Positions 1-7,743 of a stretch of 44,984 nt of DNA are shown one piece after another. Under the pieces are notes generated by a model. It searched no databases. It was not told where the DNA came from and saw only the letters and a program-made list of their open reading frames with translations. Positions within the stretch are counted from its first letter, which is position 1. Each line of letters starts with the position of its first letter. The stretch is from an uncultured Oscillospiraceae bacterium (GTDB taxonomy: Bacteria > Bacillota > Clostridia > Oscillospirales > Ruminococcaceae): positions 1 through 44,984 of the forward strand of contig CAJULF010000022.1 in assembly GCA_910587135.1 (NCBI GenBank). The letters are read 5' to 3'. The translations under genes and the position numbers were made by a program.

Positions 1-54
1 TTTGAAATTTCATGCGCCGACATTGCGTGGCAAATAGGCTTTTTCTACAACCTG
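1..54 (+). repeat. Family-A structured repeat, right-end fragment
   Basis: This is the right end of a dispersed repeat (here called family A), cut off by the window edge. It carries the conserved stretch GCCGACATTGCGTGGCAAAT and the pyrimidine-rich end before TACAACCTG. The same segment recurs 227 bases downstream at 228-281, so the region 1-311 is a tandem duplication with a period of about 225 bp that includes the hairpin at 58-86. Confidence 0.85.
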
Positions 55-57
55 ACA

Positions 58-86
58 CTGCTGTTAAGAAGAGTTCTTAACAGCAG
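58..86. repeat. Perfect stem-loop, first copy (terminator-like)
   Basis: The arms CTGCTGTTAAGAA and TTCTTAACAGCAG are perfect inverted repeats around a 3-base loop. An identical stem-loop lies at 283-311, so the two copies bracket the family-A element at 88-281. It could be a terminator duplicated when the element inserted or was tandemly copied. Confidence 0.9.
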
Positions 87-87
87 A

Positions 88-281
88 CAGCCTGTATGTA
101 AAGGTTGACCTAATGCTGATTATTTAAAAAATTTCAAAATTTCCGTTAGTCATACTCCGATACGCTACGCTTCACTCCGCATGCCTAACGGAAACCGCGT
201 GCGTTTGCGTTCGCAAACGCGCGACTTTTTGAAATTTAATTCGCCGACATTGCGTGGCAAATAGGCTTTTTCTACAGTCTG
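88..281 (+). repeat. Family-A structured repeat, complete copy
   Basis: This 194-bp element is bounded by imperfect terminal inverted repeats, CAGCCTGTA on the left and TACAGTCTG on the right. Inside, AAATTTCAAAA pairs with TTTTGAAATTT as an outer stem. That stem encloses a hairpin with arms TTTCCGTTAG and CTAACGGAAA, and a second hairpin with arms GCGTTTGCG and CGCAAACGC. No credible open reading frame is present. The nearest gene end is the recombinase stop at 377. Confidence 0.9.
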
Positions 282-282
282 G

Positions 283-311
283 CTGCTGTTAAGAAGAGTT
301 CTTAACAGCAG
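283..311. terminator. Perfect stem-loop, second copy; possible recombinase-operon terminator
   Basis: This stem-loop is identical to 58-86. It lies 66 bp beyond the stop codon of the minus-strand recombinase gene, so it may terminate that operon. The adjoining A/T runs after 311 would support this in either direction. Confidence 0.6.
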
Positions 312-376
312 ATTTCAAAAAAATTTTTTTAAAATATAACAGGGCGCTTGGTTTTCATCACCATGCGCCCTTAATT

Positions 377-1807
377 TTATTCTCTGAATCCCAAAATAAA
401 GGAAGTTTCGTCCTTAAGGAAAATCTCCTTGTTTCCGTTGGAATATACCGTTATGTGATCTATAAATGCTCCCCATAAATCTTCATCAAATTTTTCCGCG
501 GGCTTGTCCATTTTTTTCAGCAGCTCCGAAATATTTTCGTATGCCGCGGTTCTGACAGTATAATCCATGTCACTGATATTTTCCGGCGGATTTTTCATTT
601 TGTTTTCAAGACGCTCTATTATCCTGCCGCGCTGCTCAAAAATGATCTTCATCGCTCGGACGAACAGCCCCTCTATATCCTCCTCATACAGATGACCCGT
701 AAAACAGGAATTTAACGGCTTATATTTTCCGCTACACTGATAAATTATTTTTCTGTACTTCGTGTTTGAATGCCACACCCTTGAGGTGAAAAAATTTCCG
801 CAGTCGCCGCATTTTATTTTTCCGCAGAACACGCTCTTTCCGCTGTACCGCCCTCCCTTTGCTGTTCTCACCGCTCTGCGCAAACGCTCCGCCTGAGCAA
901 GCTCAAAGGTTTTCGGGTCGATTATCGGCTCATGACTGTTTTCTATGTAATATTGAGAAACTTCTCCCGAATTCCGCTTTTTCTTTTTTGTAAGAAAGTC
1001 AACCGTATAAGTTTTTTGCAGCAGCGCATCACCCTTGTACTTTTCATTGGTGAGTATATTACGCACTGTAGACTGATTCCAAACTCTGTTACCTCCGGGC
1101 GTGGCAATTTTATCCGAAGTTAGCCGTTTTGCTATCGCGTTAAGAGAATACCCCAGAAGATACAAACGGTATATTTCCCGTATGACAACTGCCTCATCTT
1201 CGTTTATCACCAGATTTCCGTCAGCACCCCTGTCATATCCGAGAAAACGGCTGTACGCAAGACTGAATTTTCCGTCGGCAAAGCGTTTTCGGTGTCCCCA
1301 TGTAACGTTTTCGGAAATAGAACGGCTTTCCTCCTGCGCAAGTGATGACATTATCGTTATCAGCAGTTCGCCTTTACTGTCCAATGTCCAGATATTCTCT
1401 TTTTCAAAGTATATCTCTATTCCGGCTTCCTTAAGACGGCGCACGGTTGAAAGGCTGTCCACTGTGTTGCGCGCAAATCGGCTGACGGATTTTGTTATTA
1501 TCAGGTCTATCTTTCCATCAAGAGCGTCGCTTATCATGCTGTTGAAGCCGTTTCTTCGGCGGGTGTCGGTTGCGGATATTCCCTCGTCCGTATATATACC
1601 CACCAACTCCCAGTCGGCATGCTCTTTTATAAAACTCGTGTAGTATTCTATCTGCGCCATGTAACTGGACTGCTGCTCTTCAAGCTCCGTGGATACCCTT
1701 GCGTATCCCGCAACGCGCCTTTTTTTCTTCTCCGACGGATCCGCGGCACACGATATTGTCGCGGGTATGGTCGTTACGGTTTTTTGAAACTGATTTTGAT
1801 TTAACAT
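377..1807 (-). CDS. Large serine recombinase (resolvase/invertase superfamily), downstream of a pair
   Basis: This 476-aa site-specific recombinase would cut and rejoin DNA through a serine-phosphodiester intermediate. The N-terminal resolvase domain (about 30-175) shows YARVS, with Arg37 and the likely nucleophile Ser39, then DEGIS, TKSVSRFARN and the QEESRSISENV helix. A recombinase domain follows (about 185-310), with a zinc-ribbon Cys cluster at about 330-365 (CGDC and later Cys residues). The C-terminal part is short and lacks the long coiled coil of phage integrases. The start at 1807 lies 2 bases after the stop of the upstream recombinase, so the two are almost certainly co-translated. 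The paralogue next door differs clearly in sequence. Whether they act as a heteromeric pair, as in some Clostridia elements, is inference. Confidence 0.93.
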   Translation of the reverse strand: MLNQNQFQKTVTTIPATISCAADPSEKKKRRVAGYARVSTELEEQQSSYMAQIEYYTSFIKEHADWELVGIYTDEGISATDTRRRNGFNSMISDALDGKIDLIITKSVSRFARNTVDSLSTVRRLKEAGIEIYFEKENIWTLDSKGELLITIMSSLAQEESRSISENVTWGHRKRFADGKFSLAYSRFLGYDRGADGNLVINEDEAVVIREIYRLYLLGYSLNAIAKRLTSDKIATPGGNRVWNQSTVRNILTNEKYKGDALLQKTYTVDFLTKKKKRNSGEVSQYYIENSHEPIIDPKTFELAQAERLRRAVRTAKGGRYSGKSVFCGKIKCGDCGNFFTSRVWHSNTKYRKIIYQCSGKYKPLNSCFTGHLYEEDIEGLFVRAMKIIFEQRGRIIERLENKMKNPPENISDMDYTVRTAAYENISELLKKMDKPAEKFDEDLWGAFIDHITVYSNGNKEIFLKDETSFILGFRE

Positions 1808-1809
1808 AT

Positions 1810-3042
1810 TTATTCCCCCAGATTTATTATTCTTTTCTGCCCGTTCAGAAATACAAATTCAAGCCGCAAGTCGGCTATCACCCTTATCTTTTCCACCTCG
1901 CCGCAGAAAATCTCTTCCTCGAATTTTTCTGTTCCGAGAACAATGCAGCAAGCGATTTTAAGATTTTCCTCCGCTATGTCCTTTTTTTCGCAAGCCGATG
2001 CTCCGAGTTTGTTTTTAACGGAGCAGCGCCATATCTTGAAAGAATCCCTGTTTTTACGGCTTTTTGTGTATCGACGGAAATTTTTTTCACAATGCGCACA
2101 TACTATTTTTCCCGTAAAGCAATTTGTTTTCACGCGGGGATTTGCGAATATCCCAAGCTCTCTCCTGCGCGCTATCTCTGCCTGAACCTGATTGAAAATC
2201 TCTTTGTCTATAATAGGCTCGTGGGAATTCTCCACATAATACATGGGAAGCTCACCTTTGTTGCGGCACTTTTTATGTGAAATGTGATCTTTAATAAAAT
2301 ATTTTTGCAGCAGCATATTTCCCGTATATTTTTCCTGACGCAGAATATCGTAAATTGCGCTTTTTGAAAAATGTCCGCCATAGTAAGATTTTACTCCCAT
2401 AGCAGAGAGCTGCTTTTCGGTATCGCGCATTGTAAGTCCCTCAAGGAAATTGGAATAGATAAGCCTTACCACCTCAGCTTCCTCCGGAACTATCTCTATT
2501 TCGCCGTTTATCATTCGGTATCCGTAAAGCACGAAAGCGTTCTGCTTACCCTTTTCAAAGCCCTTTCGTATTCCCCATTTTATATTTTCGCTTATCGAAC
2601 GGCTTTCCTCCTGCGCAAACGACGCGAGGATAGTTACCATCAGTTCCCCCTCGCCGCCGAATGAGGTAATGTTTTCCCTTTCAAAAAACACCTCAACTCC
2701 TATCTCGCGGAGGTGGCGCAATATCTCCAGAAGATCAAGAGTATTACGTGCAAATCTCGATACCGATTTTGTAAGAATAAGGTCGATCTTCCCCCTGTCG
2801 CAGTCATGCAGAAGCCGCTGGAATTGTTCCCGTCGGACCTTTCGCGTTCCCGAAATGCCCTCGTCGGCGTAAAACCCCGCGTAATCCCACTCGGGATTGC
2901 TCAGGATACTTCGGTTATAGTGGCTGATCTGCGCCGAAAGAGAGTTCCTCGCACTTTCGCTGTCCGCTGATACCCTCGCATAAGCGGCTACCCTTTTCCT
3001 CACAATTTGTGCTTCTCCGATTATTTTCCTGATATCCGGCAT
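1810..3042 (-). CDS. Large serine recombinase, first gene of the pair
   Basis: This 410-aa serine recombinase has the resolvase catalytic domain at about 17-160: YARVS with Arg23 and nucleophile Ser25, DEGISGT, TKSVSRFARN and QEESRSISENI. A recombinase domain (about 165-290) follows, then a zinc-ribbon region (about 308-355, CAHC and two further Cys). It is short for the family and has little sequence after the zinc region. It is the promoter-proximal gene of a two-gene minus-strand operon. The start at 3042 is preceded on the minus strand by GAAAGGGG, a good ribosome binding site. No attachment site or cargo other than repeats could be recognised near it. Confidence 0.93.
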   Translation of the reverse strand: MPDIRKIIGEAQIVRKRVAAYARVSADSESARNSLSAQISHYNRSILSNPEWDYAGFYADEGISGTRKVRREQFQRLLHDCDRGKIDLILTKSVSRFARNTLDLLEILRHLREIGVEVFFERENITSFGGEGELMVTILASFAQEESRSISENIKWGIRKGFEKGKQNAFVLYGYRMINGEIEIVPEEAEVVRLIYSNFLEGLTMRDTEKQLSAMGVKSYYGGHFSKSAIYDILRQEKYTGNMLLQKYFIKDHISHKKCRNKGELPMYYVENSHEPIIDKEIFNQVQAEIARRRELGIFANPRVKTNCFTGKIVCAHCEKNFRRYTKSRKNRDSFKIWRCSVKNKLGASACEKKDIAEENLKIACCIVLGTEKFEEEIFCGEVEKIRVIADLRLEFVFLNGQKRIINLGE

Positions 3043-3240
3043 AATTTTTCATCCCCTTTCAAAATTCCCGCCGGTTAATTATGCGCTGCTATGGCAGAAT
3101 TTTCCGCCGATGCGCAATATGTATTATAACATAATATGTCGAAAATTTGTATAATGAATAATTGAGATATATAAATATTTTTTAATGTTAAATAATAATC
3201 TGACTTAGAACAACATAAAAATCAAGAAGTCAAAGGCGCT
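3043..3240. other. Intergenic, promoter side of the recombinase operon
   Basis: This AT-rich stretch precedes the minus-strand recombinases and should hold their promoter. No convincing -35/-10 pair was fixed. No open reading frame or known site is seen. Confidence 0.4.
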
Positions 3241-3472
3241 GAAAGCCGATATCCACTGTGCGCCCACGCATGAATTTCCCGCAATCCGCCGTGAGGGTTT
3301 GCGCAAAAGTTAAGGAAATGCTTAAAATGTTATGTCGTAATTTGCGCAAAACTCCGCGCAGCCCGCGAAGCGGGCGGAGCTTTTACGGCGAGATAGCGCA
3401 AACAACGCAAAGCGTTGTTTGCAGCGGTGCGGGAAATTCTTTTTAATAATTCAGCTTTAGGTCAACATATCT
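3241..3472 (-). repeat. Divergent family-A-like structured element
   Basis: The sequence is unlike the other copies but keeps the architecture. An outer stem pairs GAATTTCCCGCA (3272-3283) with TGCGGGAAATTC (3428-3439). Inside are CGCCGT/ACGGCG pairing, a GCCCGC-GAA-GCGGGC hairpin and an AACAACGC/GCGTTGTT hairpin. It ends in TTCAGCTTTAGGTCAAC, which matches the reversed left end of the copy at 27938-28150. A 62-codon open frame here has no ribosome binding site and is read as a shadow. Confidence 0.65.
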
Positions 3473-3480
3473 TAAAAGCA

Positions 3481-4140
3481 TCTCAACCCAGAGCTACCTT
3501 TTAACCGAGAGTCAAACCACTAAGAGCAACACATCTTAATTACATAAATTATTATTCAATTTAGCACTTTAATTTAAGATAATACAAAGTTTTTCTTTCA
3601 ACAATTTTTTAGGATCGGTTGAAAATTTTTCTTTTATTAAAGTCTTAACATCATTTCAACAGTAAAAAATTTTTTATCAACTCTTTTCACAATGTTTTAA
3701 CAAAGCCCGTTTTTAACATTTTCAACCGAGTTTTCAACAGAAGATATATAGAAATGTTATTAAAATTGTTGAAAAGTTGAAAAAATAAAAAGTAGAATAT
3801 TATTTTAGACGAAAATTTATTATATAAAATGATAATAATTACTGATATTACGGATAAAGGCTGATTTTTAGATTAGAATAAAAAATAAACATAGGGTATA
3901 ATCAACAGATTTCTCACAGTTTTTAACCAAAGAAATTTATAAAATGTTAAAAAAACAAAAAGGTACCTGCCTTAACAGCGCAGTCTTTTAACATTTTCAA
4001 CTGAGTTTTCAACATAGAAACAAAGTATTTAACCAAATATACCCTCAGTTTTTATACAATAAACTTTTTAATGTTGAAAAAACGATAAAAACAGAAAAGA
4101 AAAAAATTTAAGAAGTTGAAAAGATAAAATTTATGGGAAA
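3481..4140. other. Probable oriC, upstream cluster of DnaA-box-like sites
   Basis: This AT-rich intergenic block upstream of dnaA holds repeated 9-mers. TTTTCAACA is exact at 3731-3739 and 4006-4014 (+) and at 3767-3775 and 4072-4080 (-). Close variants lie at 3595, 3617, 3653, 3719, 3775, 3994 and 4114. They differ from the consensus TTATCCACA at two positions, and no consensus box is seen here. With dnaA downstream and a second cluster at 6103-6180, this resembles the bipartite origins of Bacillota. Assignment as oriC is inference from position and motif clustering. Confidence 0.7.
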
Positions 4141-4197
4141 TTATGTATATCTATATTTTTTTGAAGATAATAGATAAAAAAGAAAGGAGAATAAGCA

Positions 4198-4464
4198 ATG
4201 ATAAAAGGTGTAACTAAAAATATGATTGAAATAAACAATATGAACAGCGAATATGTTGAAAAAGCAATTATAATTTTAAAGGAAAACTGTTCATTGAGCG
4301 AGGATGAAATACGAAAGGAAACTCAAATAACGATAGCCAACACCCCCGTTTTTCTAAAAACAATAAAAACACAAATAAAAATAAAAATGGCAATCTGCGC
4401 TTTATCCGGCGCATTGTCTGCCGTGCTGCTGTGCGGAACTTTATTATGGGTAGCGGGATTTTAA
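4198..4464 (+). CDS. Small single-span membrane protein between origin and dnaA, unknown function
   Basis: This 88-aa protein was not recognised. The start at 4198 is supported by a strong AAAGGAGA ribosome binding site at about 4181-4188. The first 60 residues are polar and charged (Lys/Glu/Asn-rich), with a likely helical stretch. Residues about 66-86 form one hydrophobic segment (ALSGALSAVLLCGTLLWVAG), so the protein is probably tail-anchored with its N-terminus in the cytoplasm. It stands alone between the DnaA-box-like cluster and the dnaA promoter. A role in replication or membrane attachment of the origin would be speculation from position only. A second in-frame ATG at 4222 is possible but lacks as good a binding site. 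Confidence 0.72.
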   Translation: MIKGVTKNMIEINNMNSEYVEKAIIILKENCSLSEDEIRKETQITIANTPVFLKTIKTQIKIKMAICALSGALSAVLLCGTLLWVAGF

Positions 4465-4601
4465 AGAGAAAAAGTCAAAAATCAAAGATTAAATAAAAGA
4501 ACTTTTTTGATATTAAGAATTTTTAGCGCTTAGTCATAAATTTAACAATTTTTTTGTTTAAATTATACAGAATAACGTTAGTATTTTGGATTTATTTGTG
4601 C

Positions 4602-4630
4602 TTGAAAAATTTCGTATTTTATGGTATTAT
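4602..4630 (+). promoter_or_regulatory. dnaA promoter
   Basis: The elements are -35 TTGAAA at 4602-4607, a 17-bp spacer, and -10 TATTAT at 4625-4630 preceded by TGG (extended -10). It lies about 105 bp before the dnaA start and would be a sigma-A-type promoter. Confidence 0.7.
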
Positions 4631-4734
4631 TTAATATATAGCTTTGATTTTAACGTGCAGTTTGATTTTGTTTATTTTGTATGTGGATTTCGGACAAGCG
4701 TTGATCGTAAAAATATGGAATGGTGAAATAAATT

Positions 4735-6090
4735 ATGAATTCTCTTTCGTCTCTTTCGGATATATATAAGATAGTGGTTGAAAACTGCGTCGACGCTTAC
4801 AATATATCCGACTCCGCACGGGATCTGTGGCTCGATCAGCTTGTTCCCATACAAATGGACGGGAATAAGGTGACACTCGCTACCGACGTTGAATTTAAAC
4901 GTGATACCATTAGAGACTTTTATCTTGAAAAGCTGGAAGAGCAGTTCAAGAATATTCTTGGCGTGCCCGTAAATGTGGAAATAATTGTAAGCGACGTATC
5001 ATCTCCCAAGCCCGCCGTAACCGATATCATGAATAATGACGAAATTTACAGCAAAATAGATGTTATTGACAAAAGTATTACATATACTTTCGATAATTTT
5101 ATTGTGGGACCCTCAAACAATCTCGCTTTCGCCGCGGCAAAAGCTGTATCGAAAAAACAGCACGAAAAGTATAACCCGCTGTTTATATACGGTGATTCCG
5201 GACTGGGAAAAACGCATCTCCTGTCGGCAATCCAGCATGAGATGGAAAAAAACTATCCCGGAATACACATTATATATATACCGGCCGAAACCTTTACAAA
5301 CGAATTTCTGCACTCTATCTCCGCAAACGACGTGGAGTCGTTCGATGATAAATACAGGAGCGCCGACGCGCTGCTTATTGACGATATTCAGTTTATCGCC
5401 GGCAAGGAGCAGACAGAGGAGAAATTTTTCCATATATTCAACGAACTGTATAAGCAGAATAAAGTCATCGTTCTGACCTCTGACCGTCCCGCTAAGGAAA
5501 TAAAATCCATATCGGACAGGCTTAAAACCCGCTTTGCTTCGGGACTTGCCGCGGACGTAAAGCCTCCGGAATATGAAACAAGGCTCGCTATTATAAGAAG
5601 AAAAGCCGAGCTGCTTAATTTCATGATCCCGGACGATGTTACGGACTATATCGCAACCAAGCTTAAATCCAATATCCGTCAGATTGAGGGCGTTGTTACC
5701 AAGCTGAATGCGCTTTACACGGTATCACAGGTGAAGCCCACCATCACCGTTGCTCAGAACGTTATCAAGGATATCGTTTCGGATCATCAGCCTATTCCCG
5801 TTACGGTAGAGAAAATTATCGGCGAGGTGGGACGCATTTATAATGTAACTCCCGAAGAAATGCGTTCCCAGAAACGCGCATCCAATATCTCCTATGCCAG
5901 AAAGGTAGCTATTTACGTTATACAGGAGGTAACGGGAATGTCTTACGACTCGATAGGACAGGAATTCAACGGGCGGGATCACTCAACTGTCGTATATGCA
6001 ATAAAGAACATCAAGAAGAATATTGAAACCGACAGCAGTCTTAAATCCGTCATTGACGATCTAATTAAAAACATCAAAGCCAATCAGTAA
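4735..6090 (+). CDS. dnaA: Chromosomal replication initiator DnaA
   Basis: DnaA (451 aa) binds origin boxes, oligomerises with ATP and opens the duplex for the replicative helicase. Domain I is at about 1-80, with a very short domain II. The AAA+ domain starts near YTFDNFIVG, with Walker A GDSGLGKT at 153-160 and Walker B LLIDD at about 213-217. The C-terminal helix-turn-helix has the signature RDHSTVVYAI starting at Arg414. The length is typical. It is preceded by an extended -10 promoter and flanked on both sides by repeated TTTTCAACA-type sites, which are probably its targets and could autoregulate it. The ribosome binding site is weak (GGTGAAA), as in many dnaA genes. Confidence 0.98.
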   Translation: MNSLSSLSDIYKIVVENCVDAYNISDSARDLWLDQLVPIQMDGNKVTLATDVEFKRDTIRDFYLEKLEEQFKNILGVPVNVEIIVSDVSSPKPAVTDIMNNDEIYSKIDVIDKSITYTFDNFIVGPSNNLAFAAAKAVSKKQHEKYNPLFIYGDSGLGKTHLLSAIQHEMEKNYPGIHIIYIPAETFTNEFLHSISANDVESFDDKYRSADALLIDDIQFIAGKEQTEEKFFHIFNELYKQNKVIVLTSDRPAKEIKSISDRLKTRFASGLAADVKPPEYETRLAIIRRKAELLNFMIPDDVTDYIATKLKSNIRQIEGVVTKLNALYTVSQVKPTITVAQNVIKDIVSDHQPIPVTVEKIIGEVGRIYNVTPEEMRSQKRASNISYARKVAIYVIQEVTGMSYDSIGQEFNGRDHSTVVYAIKNIKKNIETDSSLKSVIDDLIKNIKANQ

Positions 6091-6102
6091 TTATTAACGT
6101 AT

Positions 6103-6300
6103 TTTTCAACATTGTTTTACGGTTATTCAACATGGGGTTGAAAAAATAAAGTTTTCAATATTTTTTATTTTTTATCAACTGCCGCATGTTAAAAAAATAA
6201 AGCGGATAATCGGCTTTGCAAAGGGATATTACACTGTTTTAACAGATTTAACCGCCCTTATTATTGTTATTATAAATTTATTTATTTTTATTTTTTTGAA
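6103..6300. other. dnaA-dnaN intergenic region: second DnaA-box-like cluster and AT-rich tract
   Basis: TTTTCAACA occurs at 6103-6111, TATTCAACA at 6124-6132, GGTTGAAAA (reverse) at 6136-6144, and further TTTTCAAT and TTATCAACT matches up to about 6180. An A/T-only tract follows at about 6257-6297, a candidate unwinding element. The gap between dnaA and dnaN is where the Bacillus subtilis unwinding site lies, so the arrangement fits. The dnaN promoter must also lie here, but none was fixed with confidence. Confidence 0.6.
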
Positions 6301-6314
6301 AGGGGATTTCGTTT

Positions 6315-7415
6315 ATGAAATTCAGCTGCCCCAAAGAAAGCATACTTAACGCTGTGCAGATTACCGCGAGAGCCGCGGCTTCAAAATCCACCATATCTTC
6401 CCTTGAGGGAGTTCTGATGGAGCTTGAAGGAAACGTTCTGACAGTTACCGGATATAATCTCGATATAGGAATAAGGACTACCTTAGAGGTAAACGGCATT
6501 GAGAACGGCAGCACTGTTATCAATGCAAAAATGGCGGGCGATATAATAAGAAAAATGCCATCGGGTGATATTTATTTCGGCGTAGGAGAGTCAAAAGCGG
6601 CGGAAATAAAGGGAGGAAACGCGGAATTTTCGGTAATGTGCATGAGCGCGGACGAATATCCCGTAGTACCCCAGATAAACCCCGCAACGGGTTTCTCTGT
6701 TCCTCAGAAGATAATGAAGAGCATGATACTTCAGACAAAATACGCCTGTGCGGTAACCGATACAAAGCCCGCGCTTATGGGCTGCAAGTTTGAAATACAG
6801 GATAATGTGCTGAATGTCGTAGCGGTTGACGGTATCAGGATAGCGCTTCGTCAGGAACCTCTCAATTATGAGAATATTGAGTTTATCGTTCCGGTAAAAA
6901 CTCTTGAGGAGCTTGTTACTATACTGACAGATGATAACGATAAAAATGTTACTTTAAGTATAGACAAAAATCAGATATCTTTCAATGTTGAGGGGTATAC
7001 GATGATATCCCGTCTTATAGACGGCGAGTTTATCCCCTACAAGAAGCATCTGGAGTGCGACGAGTCGGTATCTGCGGAGGTAAACTGCCGTGAGATAATA
7101 GAGATGCTGGATCGCTCCATGCTGATTATAAACGAAAAAAACAAATGCCCTATTCGCTGTGAATTCAGCGGGGATACCTTGTCCATGAGCTGCACTACGG
7201 CTCTCGGTAAAATAAACGATAAAATTAACATAAAGTATAACGGGGAACCTATCTCCATCGGCTTTAACGCAAAATATCTTTTAGATGCCTTTAAAGCCTG
7301 CGATACGGACTGCGCGAAAATAATCCTGACCGCTTCCGCTGTCGCGCCCATTATTATTGTTCCTCCGCAGGGCAGAGAATTTATGTTCCTTCTGCTGCCG
7401 ATGAGGTTGAAATAA
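6315..7415 (+). CDS. dnaN: DNA polymerase III beta subunit (sliding clamp)
   Basis: The 366-aa beta clamp encircles DNA and tethers polymerase III and repair partners. The protein opens with MKFSCPKESILNAVQI and shows three homologous clamp segments, with typical stretches such as LKEL-like TLEELVTIL and the C-terminal PIIIVPP followed by a FMFLLLPMR ending that matches the family's MLLPMR terminus. The length is standard. The ribosome binding site AAAGGGGA precedes the start at 6315. It follows dnaA after 224 bp and is followed by the S4-domain gene and recF, the usual order. A short GC-rich hairpin after its stop (about 7424-7441) lacks a T run. Confidence 0.98.
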   Translation: MKFSCPKESILNAVQITARAAASKSTISSLEGVLMELEGNVLTVTGYNLDIGIRTTLEVNGIENGSTVINAKMAGDIIRKMPSGDIYFGVGESKAAEIKGGNAEFSVMCMSADEYPVVPQINPATGFSVPQKIMKSMILQTKYACAVTDTKPALMGCKFEIQDNVLNVVAVDGIRIALRQEPLNYENIEFIVPVKTLEELVTILTDDNDKNVTLSIDKNQISFNVEGYTMISRLIDGEFIPYKKHLECDESVSAEVNCREIIEMLDRSMLIINEKNKCPIRCEFSGDTLSMSCTTALGKINDKINIKYNGEPISIGFNAKYLLDAFKACDTDCAKIILTASAVAPIIIVPPQGREFMFLLLPMRLK

Positions 7416-7479
7416 ATTTTTAACGCTGCCCGTGCGGGCGGCAAGGTAGTTTAAAATGTGTGTAAGAAAGGTTTTAAAA

Positions 7480-7731
7480 ATGGAAGAAATCAGAATTGTT
7501 ACTCCTTTTATCAAATTGGATCAGCTGGTAAAGTTCGCGGGTCTTGCGGAAACCGGCGCCAAGGCAAAAATACTGATTGATCTTGGGGAATTTAACGTAA
7601 ACGGCGATTACTGCACTAAAAGGGGCAAGAAAATAAAGCCGGGCGATATTATAGAATTCAAAAACAAGAAATACAAGATAGTTTATGACGAATCCGCGGC
7701 GGAAGAAAACGCCGATGCTCCAACGGAATAA
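7480..7731 (+). CDS. yaaA: S4-domain RNA-binding protein YaaA/RlbA
   Basis: This small S4-domain protein (83 aa from the chosen start) is of the kind conserved between dnaN and recF in Bacillota and associated with ribosome assembly. The S4 fold is visible from FIKLDQLVKFAGL through GEFNVNGDYCTKRGKKIKPGDIIEF. An upstream ATG at 7456 is in frame, but the AAGAAAGG ribosome binding site sits between the two and is correctly spaced only for 7480, where the conserved sequence begins. recF starts 12 bases after its stop, suggesting translational coupling. Confidence 0.92.
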   Translation: MEEIRIVTPFIKLDQLVKFAGLAETGAKAKILIDLGEFNVNGDYCTKRGKKIKPGDIIEFKNKKYKIVYDESAAEENADAPTE

Positions 7732-7743
7732 GTCCGTTTATCG

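Noticed and set aside
3258..3446. 62-codon frame in the repeat before the origin
   Set aside because: It lies wholly within a paired structured element and has no ribosome binding site.
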